DNA from: Cycloclasticus sp.
GTDB taxonomy: Bacteria > Pseudomonadota > Gammaproteobacteria > Methylococcales > Cycloclasticaceae
Reading direction: 5' to 3'
Length of the DNA: 8,120 nt
Assembly (NCBI GenBank): GCA_012960055.1
Contig: DUCA01000018.1
Location: 1-8,120, forward strand
Notes under the pieces: model-generated
Databases searched by the model: none
What the model was told of the DNA's origin: nothing
Seen by the model: the letters and a program-made list of their open reading frames with translations, nothing else
Shown here: one piece after another, positions 7,067-8,120 of the stretch
Position numbering within the stretch: the stretch's first letter is position 1
Layout of the letters: every line of letters begins with the position of its first letter
Translations under genes and position numbers: made by a program

Positions 7067-7315
7067 ATGAACGATACTAAATCGCTACCCTCTTTACCTG
7101 ATCGCCTTTCGGGCAACCCTTGCAGCCCATATCATGTGGCAGAAAATTTTGAGCACAAAATTGGCATTAGGCTCAACGGCAAAGAACGTACCGATGTTGA
7201 GGAGTATTGCATCAGTGAAGGTTGGGTGAAAATCTCTTCTCCTAAATCGTTGGACCGTCGAGGACAGCCGCTTCTGGTGAGGCTAAAAGGAACTGTTGAA
7301 GCCTTTTATAGTTAA
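7067..7315 (+). CDS. DUF3297 family protein
   Basis: A small soluble protein of 82 residues. It matches from memory the DUF3297 family, which is widespread in proteobacteria. Recognisable blocks are the N-terminal LPDRLS, then FEHKIGIRLNGKERT (residues 28-42), VEEYCISEGWVK (44-55), and the end GQPLLVRLKGTVEAFY. It is full length for the family, which has no established biochemical function that I know of. C19 and C48 are the only cysteines; C48 lies in the conserved block. There are no membrane segments and no signal peptide. The ATG lacks a clear Shine-Dalgarno, although its promoter is good. It stands alone: the upstream gene is divergent and the downstream gene convergent. Confidence 0.9.
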   Translation: MNDTKSLPSLPDRLSGNPCSPYHVAENFEHKIGIRLNGKERTDVEEYCISEGWVKISSPKSLDRRGQPLLVRLKGTVEAFYS

Positions 7316-7322
7316 AGCTGAA

Positions 7323-7352
7323 TTAAGGGGAAGAGTTTCATCTTCCACTTAA
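7323..7352 (+). repeat. Hairpin after the DUF3297 gene
   Basis: The 12-base arms 7323-7334 and 7341-7352 pair with one G/A mismatch around a GTTTCA loop, starting eight bases after the DUF3297 stop. No T-run follows, so it is not a canonical intrinsic terminator. It could protect the 3' end of the message or act as an imperfect terminator together with the next hairpin. Confidence 0.5.
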
Positions 7353-7357
7353 ATGAA

Positions 7358-7380
7358 ACTTATGCCCTTTGGGTATAAGT
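7358..7380. repeat. Second hairpin, near copy of the palindrome at 5254-5272
   Basis: ACTTATGCCC (7358-7367) and GGGTATAAGT (7371-7380) form a ten-pair stem with one G/T wobble around TTT. Its core (7360-7378) matches 15 of 19 bases of the inverted repeat at 5254-5272, and the preceding six bases TGAAAC are identical at both places. It sits between two converging genes, not before a start codon, which speaks for a dispersed repeat more than a simple operator. Confidence 0.5.
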
Positions 7381-7435
7381 AGCCCGCCCTTCTGGTTTTA
7401 CTCGAAGGTCAAGAAATCAGCCCGCTTTATTTATT

Positions 7436-7477
7436 AAAAAAGCCAACAACAAATCAACCTGACCGCCAAAGCGCGGT
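7436..7477 (-). terminator. Weak candidate terminator of the pseudouridine synthase gene
   Basis: Reading the minus strand after the stop at 7490, ACCGC and GCGGT (complement of 7473-7477 and 7462-7466) make a five-pair stem. A run of six T (complement of 7436-7441) comes only about 20 bases later. The separation is too great for a standard intrinsic terminator. Confidence 0.25.
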
Positions 7478-7489
7478 GGCATATTTACC

Positions 7490-8120
7490 TTATTTCAGCG
7501 ACAAGTTACTGTCACAGCTAAAGCACCTTGGATGCTGAGTCATTGGGTCAATAAACTGAAGTTCCTTTGCTAGTAACTGCAAGGGTGCTGAATAGTTATC
7601 CGCTGATAACGGCTGTAATTGCGGGTAGTATTTGTCATTCAATATGGGCCAGCCCAGCGCCTGCATGTGAACGCGTAATTGATGGGTTTTACCCGTTACG
7701 GGGTTTAATTCAAATAACGCATGTTGAGTAGATTGTTGTAGGCATCGAATCACAGAGTGGCTATTAGTTTCGCCTTCGGTCACACGCATGCGGAAGCGTG
7801 GTTCGGCCTGCACGATGCGATTTTTAATTTCCCACTGCTGACCGACAAGGTTTTCACCGTCACTAATGTTAGCAATAGCCTGGTAGGTTTTGTGTATTTG
7901 CCGTGTTTCAAATAAATGATGGTAGCGATGGCGAGTGTCCGGGTTAACAGAGAACATGACCAAACCTGCGGTCACTCTATCCAAACGATGCAACGCTTGT
8001 AAGGCCTTAATGCCTGTGCTGCGTTGTAAGCGGTTTTGCAAGCATTCATTCACATAAATACCGCCGGATGTGACAGCTAAAAAGTGGGGTTTATAGGCCA
8101 CTAAAATATGCTGATCCTGG
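7490..8120 (-). CDS. RluA-family RNA pseudouridine synthase, 5' end outside window
   Basis: The enzyme isomerises specific uridines in RNA to pseudouridine. The visible part is 209 residues plus stop. The frame is open to the window edge, and the residues before the GTG at 8101 (QDQHILVAYKPHFL) match the conserved family start, so that GTG is an internal valine and not the true start. The catalytic block is HRLDRVTAGLVMF, with the nucleophilic aspartate at visible residue 47, followed by the usual KTYQAI and, near the end, GKTHQLRVHM (commonly GRTHQIRVHM). The C-terminus ends with a short CFSCDSNLSLK tail. Whether the RNA target is rRNA or tRNA cannot be told from this part, and the missing N-terminus would show whether an S4 domain exists. 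It is convergent with the DUF3297 gene. Confidence 0.93.
   Translation of the reverse strand, partial: QDQHILVAYKPHFLAVTSGGIYVNECLQNRLQRSTGIKALQALHRLDRVTAGLVMFSVNPDTRHRYHHLFETRQIHKTYQAIANISDGENLVGQQWEIKNRIVQAEPRFRMRVTEGETNSHSVIRCLQQSTQHALFELNPVTGKTHQLRVHMQALGWPILNDKYYPQLQPLSADNYSAPLQLLAKELQFIDPMTQHPRCFSCDSNLSLK

Overview
The window looks like a piece of gammaproteobacterial chromosome. The main evidence is an EttA protein with the same 555-residue length and the same catalytic residue positions (E188, E470) as I recall for the E. coli protein, together with a DUF3297 protein and a cytochrome c oxidase whose subunit II carries a fused cytochrome c. A marine or environmental aerobe is a reasonable guess, but the sequence does not fix the genus.

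Left part (1-2886, all minus strand): a respiratory block. In transcription order it runs from a secreted, C-terminally anchored protein of unknown function (2290-2886), through cytochrome c oxidase subunit II with a C-terminal haem c domain (1007-2107), to subunit I (962 down past the window edge). Subunits II and I are 44 bp apart, each with a good ribosome binding site, and clearly form an operon. The unknown protein is 182 bp upstream on the same strand. Its predicted mature form begins with histidine, which makes a copper-handling role for the oxidase worth testing.

Middle part (3081-5964, plus strand): a small four-helix membrane protein of unknown function with a TTG start, then ettA, an ABC-F ATPase that acts at the ribosomal E site, 42 bp later. 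After ettA comes a MarC-family membrane protein gene broken by a single extra A near 5709. A 19-bp perfect inverted repeat lies just upstream of it.

Right part (5965-8120): a glutathione S-transferase/glutaredoxin-like gene (minus), a divergent DUF3297 gene (plus) with a good sigma-70 promoter, tandem hairpins, and the C-terminal two thirds or so of an RluA-family pseudouridine synthase (minus) that runs off the right edge. These genes look like independent housekeeping or stress functions, not a system.

I see no mobile element, CRISPR array, complete tRNA/rRNA gene or defence island. The less ordinary signals are the putative His-first copper protein beside the oxidase, the frameshifted marC, a near-identical palindrome present in two intergenic regions, and a consensus-like promoter that collides with the start codon of the small membrane protein.
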